The position numbers and the translations under genes were made by a program. From an uncultured Lachnospiraceae bacterium (GTDB lineage: Bacteria; Bacillota; Clostridia; Lachnospirales; Lachnospiraceae): a stretch of DNA of 7,046 nucleotides. The notes beneath the pieces are model-generated. The model was given only the letters and a program-made list of their open reading frames with translations. It was not told the DNA's origin and made no database searches. The DNA lies in NCBI GenBank assembly GCA_902782715.1, contig CACZOG010000016.1:1-7046 (forward strand), given 5' to 3'. Below, in pieces: positions 1 through 6,199 of this stretch. Positions within the stretch are counted from its first letter, which is position 1; each line of letters opens with the position of its first letter.

Positions 1-45
1 ATTTCCTTTCTCGCCTGCAGCCAAGGTATGAAACTATCTAAAACA

Positions 46-435
46 TTAGACAGTTATTTCAATCATATTACCCTCAAATGCACATATGCAGGACTCATAA
101 TATCCGTCCCCTGTGGTTCTTGGACCTCTTACAATTTCATATCCTGCTTCTTTAAACCTGTCCGTTATTTCGTCTACTTTTTCTTTGCTTCCTACAGAAA
201 ATGCCATGTGTGAATATCCCATGCGATCAAGCTCTTTGGTCGAATCGGCCACACCCGGTTTATTCATGATCTCAAGACGCGCGCCATCTTCGAAAGAAAT
301 AAAATAAGATCTGAAACCGGTCTTTTCATTATGATATCCCTCGTTGGAAACACCACCCAAAAATGATACAAAGAATTCCTTTGCAGCCTCTAAATCATTT
401 ACAAAAATTGAAACATGCTCTATTCTGGTTTTCAT
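46..435 (-). CDS. VOC-family (glyoxalase/bleomycin-resistance fold) protein
   Basis: This 129-residue protein has the length of a single-domain vicinal-oxygen-chelate protein and contains the two beta-alpha-beta-beta-beta modules of that fold. The first opens with IEHVSIFV (residues 5-12) and the second with YSHMAFSV (74-81). Likely metal ligands sit at the classical places: His7, the Glu in ARLEIM (about 55), His76 and the Glu in NMIEITV (about 126). Family members include glyoxalase I, fosfomycin and bleomycin resistance proteins and dioxygenases. The sequence does not say which substrate this one uses, so a specific reaction is not assigned. The ATG at 435 is preceded by GAGG nine bases upstream, inside the 3' end of the Nudix gene, which it overlaps by 41 nt in another frame. 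Co-transcription with the Nudix gene is therefore likely. Confidence 0.9.
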   Translation of the reverse strand: MKTRIEHVSIFVNDLEAAKEFFVSFLGGVSNEGYHNEKTGFRSYFISFEDGARLEIMNKPGVADSTKELDRMGYSHMAFSVGSKEKVDEITDRFKEAGYEIVRGPRTTGDGYYESCICAFEGNMIEITV

Positions 436-844
436 TTAAATAATCCTCAAAACGATTTCTTATTTGCTCAATTACATTTTTATCATCAAGGAAGTCCCTA
501 AAAGACACCATTTTATAGCCTTGTCCTTCCTCTCCGAATTTTATGCTTTCTATTTGGCTGTCACTGATTCCTGCAACCATAAAAACGGATTTTTTACCGG
601 GCTTTGTAATACTGTCATAATATTTTACCCATACTACATTTGATTCGGGAATATCAATATTCAGTTCTTCCCTGACTTCCCTTCTCATTGTTTCATATGG
701 AGATTCTTCATTTTCCCGCCCGCCGCCGGCTAAATCCCACATATTCGGATAAGGAATGTTCGGTTTATTATCTCTTAAAATGGTTAATACTTTATCTTTA
801 TTTATAAGAGCTACTTTTACACCTTGGAAGGTTGATTCATTCAT
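395..844 (-). CDS. Nudix hydrolase
   Basis: This 149-residue cytosolic protein would hydrolyse a nucleoside diphosphate linked to another moiety; the substrate cannot be told. The Nudix box lies at residues 41-63: Gly41, Glu47, then REVREE (55-60), matching GX5EX7REUXEEXGU. One consensus position differs: the late Gly is Asn62. The catalytic Glu pair (59, 60) is intact. Upstream, WDLAGGG is the usual strand leading into the box. The start at 844 gives a normal N-terminus (GVKVALINKDKVLTILRD), and GGTGAG/CGGAAAG lies just upstream as a ribosome binding site. The last 13 codons overlap the VOC gene in a different frame and read as a Cys/Asn-rich tail (NRACFNFCK) unlike a normal Nudix end, so the C-terminus may have been extended by frame change or stop loss. 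Confidence 0.92.
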   Translation of the reverse strand: MNESTFQGVKVALINKDKVLTILRDNKPNIPYPNMWDLAGGGRENEESPYETMRREVREELNIDIPESNVVWVKYYDSITKPGKKSVFMVAGISDSQIESIKFGEEGQGYKMVSFRDFLDDKNVIEQIRNRFEDYLNENQNRACFNFCK

Positions 845-891
845 CTTTCCGTCTCACCGTTCTGTAATTTATGAATTCCTAATGTTCAATA

Positions 892-897
892 TTTATA
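892..897 (-). promoter_or_regulatory. Possible -10 element for the Nudix-VOC pair
   Basis: TATAAA on the minus strand lies about 48 bases upstream of the Nudix start, a reasonable leader length. No good TTGACA-like -35 is visible at 16-18 bases, so this is a weak call based mainly on position. The pair could instead be read through from the operon upstream, since I find no terminator between 1062 and 845. Confidence 0.2.
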
Positions 898-960
898 CCC
901 ATCAGGTATTCGAATGAATTCCCGAATATGCTCATCGATGGGTCTGCAATTCCCGATTTG

Positions 961-1023
961 TTATTTATCATTTTCTTCTGAGGCAAGAATTTCCGCCTCT
1001 TTTATTTCAGCTCTTTTGATCAT
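961..1023 (-). pseudogene. Possible remnant of a GNAT acetyltransferase N-terminus
   Basis: An ATG at 1023 has AAAGG five bases upstream and opens a 20-codon ORF beginning MIKRAEIKEAEILASEE. This resembles the first strand and helix of GNAT acetyltransferases, which often start with a pattern like MIRxAxxxDAxxIAxLE. The frame then ends at TAA (961-963). A second short frame (879-971, 30 codons, starting MINNKSGIADP) overlaps its end and closes at TAG, so no full domain is possible. It lies 38 nt downstream of the phosphorylase gene. Either a decayed gene or chance; twenty residues are too few to be sure. Confidence 0.3.
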
Positions 1024-1061
1024 AAATACCTTTCATTAGACATTGCTTAACACATTTACCG

Positions 1062-1862
1062 TTATAGTTTCTTCGCTATTTGTAATAATATTTGGGGGAT
1101 GGCATTAAAACGTGATTCATTGTATTTATCTTTTTGCTCTTTTGTACGAAGCACCAAGGATTCTCCCGTGGCAGAATTATCCGAAACCACCAAAAGAGCT
1201 GCGGAAGGCTTCTCTAAAAGATCCGCCATCAGATAGAATGACGATGTTTCCATCTCGATCAGACTGACATCAAAACTCTTAATAAAATCCATATGTGCAT
1301 ACTCGCACAAAACCGTGTCCGTACAGAAAACCGGTGCCTGTTTTATTTCATAACCCATTTCATTTATCAGTCCCATCACTTTTAAAACATATTCAGTATC
1401 ATTTGGGAAAACCTTTCCAAATGGCTTATATTCAGTAATATCTTCTAAAAGATAGCCGTTGGCAAGATTTCCCGAAATGCAAAAGGAAGGAGTGCATAAT
1501 GCTCCCACACCTATATCTTTTGTAAGCGATCCGACCGCCCCAAGGAATATCAGTTCATCAAATTCAAGAACCGCACACATGGACAATTCATCTATGAGTG
1601 AACACGCTCCGGGGCTCGTCTGTATCCAGGCAATAAGAAAGCCGTCTCCTTTGACCTCATATCCCGAGATATAAGAATGTTTTGCAGTGCATGTGATCTC
1701 AACATCAAATCCCTGCATTAACTTAGTGGGAGTCCATCCGGGTGCAACAACAAGAATATCGTAATGTTTATTTGCACTTAACCCAAACTCAACAAAAGCC
1801 GCCGTGTTATAGTCGCTTGTGGTTTTATCCGCTTCAAATATATCTTTAAGACGCTGTTTCAT
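1062..1862 (-). CDS. Nucleoside phosphorylase / nucleosidase superfamily protein
   Basis: This 266-residue protein fits the PNP/UDP phosphorylase superfamily in length and motif order. Residues 36-47 form a first-strand loop (ILVVAPGWTPTK), like the PGDPLR phosphate loop of DeoD-type enzymes. FLGAVGSL (106-113) matches the central glycine motif, IEMETSSFY (202-210) matches the VEMEAA/G nucleoside-ribose motif, and VSDNSATGE (226-234) matches the VSDHxxTGE motif carrying the catalytic Asp (here Asp228). Relatives cleave the N-glycosidic bond of purine nucleosides, uridine or methylthioadenosine/S-adenosylhomocysteine. The Arg that binds phosphate in DeoD (RVGSCG) is not conserved here (Phe106), so hydrolysis rather than phosphorolysis is possible. 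The start has GAGG seven bases upstream. It follows the methyltransferase gene by 24 nt and probably ends the operon. The exact substrate is unknown. Confidence 0.85.
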   Translation of the reverse strand: MKQRLKDIFEADKTTSDYNTAAFVEFGLSANKHYDILVVAPGWTPTKLMQGFDVEITCTAKHSYISGYEVKGDGFLIAWIQTSPGACSLIDELSMCAVLEFDELIFLGAVGSLTKDIGVGALCTPSFCISGNLANGYLLEDITEYKPFGKVFPNDTEYVLKVMGLINEMGYEIKQAPVFCTDTVLCEYAHMDFIKSFDVSLIEMETSSFYLMADLLEKPSAALLVVSDNSATGESLVLRTKEQKDKYNESRFNAIPQILLQIAKKL

Positions 1863-1886
1863 TTTCTTTCCTCAATAAACCGGCTT

Positions 1887-2576
1887 TTATTTTTTATATT
1901 CCGCGAAAAAAAATAAAGGCAGATCATCATTCTTATTCATTCCGTCATAGACTTTAGGCTCGTCAGTATGAACGAGAGTGAATCCGGCATCAGATGCCAT
2001 ATTCAGATAATATGATAACGGGCGATGGAAATGCCCTGTTTCTCCCCAGAAATGATTAGTCGAAAAACTCGGAGTAATGTAAGAAGAAATCAGTTTACCG
2101 ATAACATTTTCTCCTTCATCTTTTCTCCACTCACCGTTAAAAAAAGCCGGATGAGTTATGGAATAATATAATATTCCTCCGGGTTTAAGAATCCTGTAAC
2201 ATTCTGAAAAAACATTCTCCGGATTATCTATATCCATAAATACCTGATTTGAGAAAACCATATCAAAAGATTCCGTATCATATGGCATTTGGGCAGTAAT
2301 ATCAGACACCTCAAAGAAGCATTCGGGAAACTTCTTCCTGGCGATGTCGATCATAACCTGCGATCCGTCTGTTCCGATCGGACATCCGCCGATGCTTTTA
2401 AAATAATCGGTATAATATCCGTATCCGCATCCCAGATCCAGAATTTTCTCACCGTTAAACTTCTTGAATCTTTCTTTTATTATTTTTTTATTGGCATTTG
2501 CATACAGTGACTGTTCCTGCTCTTTCGCAAACTTTTCTGCGGCACTATCCCACTGTTTAATGATCTCTTCACTCAT
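1887..2576 (-). CDS. Class I SAM-dependent methyltransferase
   Basis: This 229-residue cytosolic enzyme has a Rossmann-type methyltransferase domain. Motif I is ILDLGCGYG (residues 45-53), the acidic residue after strand 2 is Asp70 in GTDGS, FDMVFSN (104-110) is the motif IV region, and LKPGG (130-134) precedes strand 5. This is the UbiE/small-molecule pattern; there is no NPPY/DPPY motif of DNA methyltransferases. The C-terminal part (THPAFF, HFWGE, FHRP) probably forms the acceptor pocket, but the acceptor is unknown. The frame is open up to 2660. I chose 2576 because the protein then begins MSEEIIKQWDSAAEKF, a usual start for these enzymes, and its ATG overlaps the lipoprotein stop by 8 nt (ATGAGTGA). 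An ATG at 2591, with GGTGA eight bases upstream, is a real alternative. Translation is probably coupled to the upstream gene. Confidence 0.88.
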   Translation of the reverse strand: MSEEIIKQWDSAAEKFAKEQEQSLYANANKKIIKERFKKFNGEKILDLGCGYGYYTDYFKSIGGCPIGTDGSQVMIDIARKKFPECFFEVSDITAQMPYDTESFDMVFSNQVFMDIDNPENVFSECYRILKPGGILYYSITHPAFFNGEWRKDEGENVIGKLISSYITPSFSTNHFWGETGHFHRPLSYYLNMASDAGFTLVHTDEPKVYDGMNKNDDLPLFFFAEYKK

Positions 2577-3069
2577 TTTTGATCTTTGCATCGTCCGTTT
2601 CACCGATATAAAATGTTTCTCCAAAGAAGGTAGTCGCTTCACCGGTTTTAGGATCAACATAGACCCAGTCTATTGTGGCGGTGTGAGACTCATCCTCATT
2701 TACCACAGATTCATATATATGATATGCATAAATTCCGTCTTCTCCGATATGATCAAGAATTGTGTAAAAAGGAGGTTTCGTACACGTATACTTTTTGGCA
2801 AGGAATTCGCGGATCGTTTCCTCATCATACAGGTTTTCTTCTGCGTTTGATCCTTCTATAACTGCATCATCTTTGGTTACTTCTTCAGACGGATCCGCAG
2901 CATTATCATCATGACCGTCATCTTCCGTTTCCGGTGAGTCATTTACTGCCGGACTGTTCTCAACCGGAATATCCACGTACGATACTTTGTTTTCTTTTAA
3001 AGAACATGCAGAAAAAACCAGTGTAATCATCGAAAAAAATACTATCGAATACTGCTTTATCGCTTTCAT
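2569..3069 (-). CDS. Small acidic lipoprotein of unknown function
   Basis: This 166-residue protein starts with a short basic and hydrophobic signal (IVFFSMITLVFSAC) whose lipobox puts the lipidated cysteine at residue 22. It is therefore probably anchored on the outer face of the membrane. Residues about 35-83 are a low-complexity linker very rich in Asp and Glu. A small folded part follows (about 84-160), with FLAKKYTCTKPPFYTILDH and a strand-rich DWVYVDPKTGEATTFFG stretch. The latter recalls the YxVDxxTGE ends of other extracytoplasmic Clostridia lipoproteins, but I cannot name a family. AGGTG sits five bases before the ATG. It lies 35 nt downstream of the YD-repeat lipoprotein and overlaps the methyltransferase start, so it is an internal operon member. 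Confidence 0.85.
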   Translation of the reverse strand: MKAIKQYSIVFFSMITLVFSACSLKENKVSYVDIPVENSPAVNDSPETEDDGHDDNAADPSEEVTKDDAVIEGSNAEENLYDEETIREFLAKKYTCTKPPFYTILDHIGEDGIYAYHIYESVVNEDESHTATIDWVYVDPKTGEATTFFGETFYIGETDDAKIKNE

Positions 3070-3104
3070 TCAATCACCTGTTTTCATGCTTATAAATCGC
3101 AGTT

Positions 3105-4220
3105 TTAATATACTACCATACTTCTCGGATCGAGTTTTCTTTTCCTATCCCTGAAATCAAATTTAGACTTGCTGCCACTCTTTATCTTCACCTTTTCATA
3201 AAAGTATTCTGTATAAGAACCAAGGAGTCCGCCGGCAAGATTTTCCGTTTTGGTCATATCGCCTTCGGCATTATAATAATTTATAGTCACACATTCGGTA
3301 AGAATGGCATCCGATCCGTCTCCGTAACCCTCAGGCGAAATCCATTTTTCTGAAATGATGCTCTCTTTCTCCAGGTAACCTCCTGTTGAATATTCATATT
3401 TCGTTTCGGTCGTGTTCGACAGCTTATAAATATAATCTATAACCCTGTTCTGGGAGTCATATGTATATTCTTCTGAAGTAAGCACTTCGTTTTTACCGGC
3501 TTCTACTTTATAAGTTTCTTCTTTGATAAGATTCCCGTGTGTATCATATTTTTTCTCGGTGAAAAATCTTAATTCATCGAAAGGACCGTAAGTGTAGATC
3601 GTTGTTTTATTGCCTTCTACAACTGTCTCAACTATGAGATCGACCATCTCAGACCCATCAGCTGAAGTTAAGGTTCTCTGGATCATTTCACCTTCAGAGT
3701 CATATAAATACTCGTAAATATTTTCAATATCATCTTTATCATCATAATCCGTTTCGATCTGTTTGGTCAGATTTCCCGATTCGTCATATTCATACTCGAC
3801 AACATAATGATACGCATCCAAAGACTCTTTTCTGACCATTGATCCTTCTTCGTTATAATCAATTTCCAGTTTAACAGACCCGTCACTTGCATATTGATAT
3901 TCTTTACTGATGATTCCGTTTACATCAAACTCTTTTAAAGACTCAAGTTCATCCCTGTTGTTATACACAGACTCGGTGAAAGTGCCCGTTTTATCATATA
4001 CACGCTGTGTGGATGAATACGGATACCCGTTATGGTATTCGCACTCATTGAGTATATTTCCGTCTTTATCATATTCATACGAATACTCGGTAAAACTCAT
4101 AAGACCGCCATCCGGATAATATGTACAATGTCCGGCATATAATTTCTTTTCTTCTCCTGAACATGCAGCGAGACTGAGCATAAGAACTGCCGATAATAAT
4201 ACACACGAAAACTTCTTCAT
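3105..4220 (-). CDS. Lipoprotein with YD/RHS-like repeats
   Basis: This 371-residue lipoprotein carries a signal peptide with the lipobox LSLAAC (lipidated Cys20). The rest is a row of about eleven degenerate units of the form YxYDxxGNLxKE. Clear copies start near residues 48, 75, 98, 110, 122, 145, 173, 225, 254, 277 and 316, for example YEYDKDGNI, YEYDESGNL and KKYDTHGNL. Such YD-type repeats form extended beta structures and occur in many surface proteins; the ligand is unknown. There is no RHS core or toxin domain. The last 29 residues are unusually basic (VKIKSGSKSKF, DRKRK), unlike the acidic body. A perfect AAGGAGG encodes the final codons of the upstream acyltransferase. The start could be 4223 or 4220; I chose 4220 because the spacing from the binding site (4 versus 1 base) is better, and its ATG shares one base with the upstream TGA. 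Confidence 0.88.
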   Translation of the reverse strand: MKKFSCVLLSAVLMLSLAACSGEEKKLYAGHCTYYPDGGLMSFTEYSYEYDKDGNILNECEYHNGYPYSSTQRVYDKTGTFTESVYNNRDELESLKEFDVNGIISKEYQYASDGSVKLEIDYNEEGSMVRKESLDAYHYVVEYEYDESGNLTKQIETDYDDKDDIENIYEYLYDSEGEMIQRTLTSADGSEMVDLIVETVVEGNKTTIYTYGPFDELRFFTEKKYDTHGNLIKEETYKVEAGKNEVLTSEEYTYDSQNRVIDYIYKLSNTTETKYEYSTGGYLEKESIISEKWISPEGYGDGSDAILTECVTINYYNAEGDMTKTENLAGGLLGSYTEYFYEKVKIKSGSKSKFDFRDRKRKLDPRSMVVY

Positions 4221-5491
4221 CATCCCTCCTTAATATTGCTCCCCTTAAACTCTTTTTGATGATTAAAATACAATTCTTCCGTAGCAATAGCCATCTTTGT
4301 GACGGCAAACTCGCATCTTTTCGGATCAGGGTAAATATACCAGGTATCCTCGAGAGTGTTTAGATCCACACAATCGCCGAATTTGCCAAGGTATTCATAC
4401 TCAATATGGCATGAATACAGTGAAGGAACGGTCTTTTTCATCTCAAAAGGATCGCCGTCGGTATCCGTACCCTTAACAAGGAAACCGTTCATATCATGAA
4501 CCATTGTTCCTTCTCCGAGATAGATAAACTTCTTCGCATTGGGCAGAGTATCAACCTTTACAGTCAGTTCACCCGATGAATATGTTCCGTTCTCGACTTC
4601 TTTGCGAACGTTTGCTCTTTCCCATTCATACCAGTCGGGAATATGCGAAAACTCGGTTTCTCCTTCTTTTGCCTTCAGCTCACTAAGTTCACTCATCTCC
4701 CATTCTTTGCCGCAGGCATTGCATTTAAGTACTATTCCATCGGATGACATCTTAAATTCCGTCATGCAGTTCGGGCACTGGTATAAAACTTTATGTAAAC
4801 CTTCTGCTCTTTTCTTATAAGTAATTCTGATTCCCCTTTCCTTCTGCCAGGCGAAATCATCATATTGAAAAGCTTCAACTATTTTTTTATTAATATTCTC
4901 AACTGATTCGCTCTGTACCTCTTCCGCCGTAAAAAGAAGCTTAAATTCAGCCTCCGTGGGATGAACGTTTCTGTCATGCAGATTCCAGAAAGGTGAATTT
5001 ACATGGTGGCCATGGCAGATAAGAACTACAACAGGCGCTTTTAATAGTTTACATAACTTGCCAAGCGATTCGGGAAGAACCGCAGTCGTTCCGCACAGAG
5101 AATACCTGGCTTCAGGATAAATAACTGCTACATCTCCGTTTTTTATCGTATGTATCAGCTGTTTAACAAGAATGATATCATTCGTGAATTTTCTTTTGCA
5201 TATACAGCCCACATCACGAAGCAGTTTCTCTCTTCCGATAAAACCATCGATCGCAACCACATAATTGGCTCTCCATGGAAATATTGCTTTCGTGGCAACT
5301 TTAAAATCCATAAAAGCATTATGATTGCACAACAAAACAAAAGGAGGTTTCAGCTCCTCTGTTCCGATTTTGGCAAGCTTGTTCTTATGCTTCCATACAT
5401 CAGGCATACTGAGAATGTATGTAAGCGGCCTGAGAAACCACCTGGTTCTGACAGGTGGTTTCTTCATGTCGAATCTTTCAAAATTCTGCAT
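4220..5491 (-). CDS. PlsC-like acyltransferase with C-terminal zinc ribbon
   Basis: This 423-residue protein has an N-terminal glycerolipid acyltransferase domain (about 48-200). LLCNHNAFMD contains the catalytic His57-x4-Asp62. VIYPEARYS (123-131) stands for the FPEGTRS substrate motif, with Gly-Thr replaced by Ala-Arg, and KAPVVVLICHG (151-161) for the last motif. Relatives move an acyl chain onto lysophosphatidic acid or related lipids at the inner membrane face. A zinc ribbon follows: CPNC at 239-242 and CNAC at 257-260. The remaining 150 residues (about 270-423) look strand-rich with a final helix and are unassigned. The start at 5491 overlaps the regulator gene by 14 nt and has only a distant AAAAGGA. 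An ATG at 5467 (residue 9) is an alternative, and a strong hairpin lies just after it. The precise substrate is unknown. Confidence 0.87.
   Translation of the reverse strand: MQNFERFDMKKPPVRTRWFLRPLTYILSMPDVWKHKNKLAKIGTEELKPPFVLLCNHNAFMDFKVATKAIFPWRANYVVAIDGFIGREKLLRDVGCICKRKFTNDIILVKQLIHTIKNGDVAVIYPEARYSLCGTTAVLPESLGKLCKLLKAPVVVLICHGHHVNSPFWNLHDRNVHPTEAEFKLLFTAEEVQSESVENINKKIVEAFQYDDFAWQKERGIRITYKKRAEGLHKVLYQCPNCMTEFKMSSDGIVLKCNACGKEWEMSELSELKAKEGETEFSHIPDWYEWERANVRKEVENGTYSSGELTVKVDTLPNAKKFIYLGEGTMVHDMNGFLVKGTDTDGDPFEMKKTVPSLYSCHIEYEYLGKFGDCVDLNTLEDTWYIYPDPKRCEFAVTKMAIATEELYFNHQKEFKGSNIKEG
5433..5463 (-). repeat. Perfect 12-bp inverted repeat in the start region of the acyltransferase gene
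   Basis: On the minus strand AGAAACCACCTG is followed by a 7-base loop and the exact complement CAGGTGGTTTCT, with a further G-T pair possible at the base. It starts four bases after the ATG at 5467 and about 28 bases after the ATG at 5491, and encodes residues about 10-20 of the acyltransferase. No T-run follows, so it is not a typical terminator. In mRNA it should fold strongly and could limit initiation unless ribosomes arrive from the upstream regulator gene, or could be an RNase target. The role is inferred; the repeat is seen directly. Confidence 0.85.
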
Positions 5492-6005
5492 TATTCGTTA
5501 CTTTTCCTTTTAATAATCTCTGCTTAAAAGCTTTGATCTTTGCTCCGTAGCGGCTGGACATTATCAATCCCGCAAGCATGATCCCGAGTGCCGCACCCTG
5601 TGCGATATCGGATGCTATTCTTACATACGCATAGTCTGCATAAAATGCCGAATCTTTTACGATCATAAATATTACGAACACCAGCATTCCGACTGCATTG
5701 CATATTCTGACGCGCTTATGGCATTTTTCAGCCTCCGTATTGGTATAATCCACTGCCTGTAAAACTGTTTCTTTGATTTCTTTATCCATAGTTTTTTTCC
5801 TTTCTCCGTTTAAAATATCCCGAAGATCGATTTCATAATAATCGGAGATCTCTATTAAAATATCCAGATCCGGCATATTGTTTCCGTTCTCCCATCGGGA
5901 CACTGTCCTGCTTGATACATAAAACTTTTCCGCAAGCTGTTCCTGCGTGATTCCTTTTTCTTTTCTAAGCTCTTTTAAAAATCCGCCAATCTTTTTCTGG
6001 TCCAT
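5478..6005 (-). CDS. XRE-family HTH regulator with two transmembrane segments
   Basis: This 175-residue protein begins with a helix-turn-helix of the Cro/CI (XRE) type (residues 4-60): IGGFLKELRKEKGITQEQLAEKF, then the recognition helix SSRTVSRWENG (31-41) and the usual PDLDILIEISDYYEIDLRDIL. A linker leads to two hydrophobic segments, about 99-116 (NAVGMLVFVIFMIV) and 130-149 (AQGAALGIMLAGLIM), so the DNA-binding domain would be tethered to the membrane. XRE proteins with membrane tails are common in Clostridia and usually control adjacent genes. The frame is open to 6092, but the start at 6005 gives the standard XRE N-terminus and has AAGGAGG 11 bases upstream. It is the first gene of the operon, overlaps the acyltransferase start by 14 nt, and probably regulates this operon including itself. 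Confidence 0.9.
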   Translation of the reverse strand: MDQKKIGGFLKELRKEKGITQEQLAEKFYVSSRTVSRWENGNNMPDLDILIEISDYYEIDLRDILNGERKKTMDKEIKETVLQAVDYTNTEAEKCHKRVRICNAVGMLVFVIFMIVKDSAFYADYAYVRIASDIAQGAALGIMLAGLIMSSRYGAKIKAFKQRLLKGKVTNNAEF

Positions 6006-6057
6006 GAGCTCTTGGTCCTCCTTTCGGGAAAATCGTATCAAATCAACCGGACATAGA

Positions 6058-6114
6058 ACACGACATAAAACGGGAGTTTGCCGTATTTTCAAAACAAGAC
6101 ATACCTTGTCGTGT
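6058..6114 (-). promoter_or_regulatory. Leader inverted repeat and GACATA copies ahead of the XRE regulator
   Basis: The region between the promoter and the regulator start contains a perfect 8-bp inverted repeat (ACACGACA at 6058-6065, TGTCGTGT at 6107-6114) with a 41-base spacer. Inside it on the minus strand are smaller pairs, ACAAG/CTTGT and ACGG/CCGT. On the plus strand GACATA occurs three times (6050-6055, 6062-6067, 6098-6103), the first two exactly 12 bases apart. This could be an operator for the regulator or a folded 5' leader. Neither is shown by sequence alone. Confidence 0.4.
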
Positions 6115-6136
6115 GGATAAAAAAATCATCTAATCA

Positions 6137-6145
6137 ATTATAACA
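6137..6145 (-). promoter_or_regulatory. Extended -10 promoter of the six-gene operon
   Basis: On the minus strand TGTTATAAT matches the extended -10 form TGnTATAAT. The -35 position (TGCATA at about 6160-6165) is poor, as often tolerated with extended -10 elements. Transcription would start near 6130 and leave a leader of about 125 bases before the XRE start. The element overlaps the T-tract of the preceding terminator. Confidence 0.55.
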
Positions 6146-6173
6146 AAAAAAGCAGCGCTTATGCACTGCTTTT
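6144..6173 (-). terminator. Rho-independent terminator of the helical-protein gene
   Basis: On the minus strand AGCAGTGC, a loop ATAA and GCGCTGCT form an 8-bp stem with one G-U pair, followed at once by a run of seven T. Flanking A and T runs extend the stem. It begins about 27 bases after the stop at 6200. On the plus strand a shorter T-run follows the same stem, so weak two-way action is possible, though no plus-strand gene is seen here. Confidence 0.85.
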
Positions 6174-6199
6174 ATCTAGACTTTTTCATGTTAAATCAT

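Noticed and set aside
2464..2850. Plus-strand open frame of 128 codons, and other plus-strand frames such as 5150-5527, 4539-4820 and 6270-6572
   Set aside because: They lie antisense to genes with clear family motifs, cross gene boundaries, show no family motifs and lack convincing ribosome binding sites.
3070..3087. Five-codon upstream ORF (MKTGD) ending at the start of the acidic lipoprotein
   Set aside because: It has no ribosome binding site of its own and simply spans the binding site of the lipoprotein gene; probably chance.
3105..4220. RHS or contact-dependent toxin
   Set aside because: Only short degenerate YD units are present. There is no RHS core, no toxin domain after it and no immunity gene; the next gene is another lipoprotein.
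5433..5463. Intrinsic terminator at the strong hairpin
   Set aside because: No T-run follows the stem on the minus strand, and the reading frame continues through it into the catalytic domain.
1887..6005. Restriction-modification or phage-defence island, because an XRE regulator and a methyltransferase are in one operon
   Set aside because: The methyltransferase has small-molecule type motifs without a DNA-methyltransferase NPPY/DPPY motif, and there is no nuclease, helicase or NTPase.
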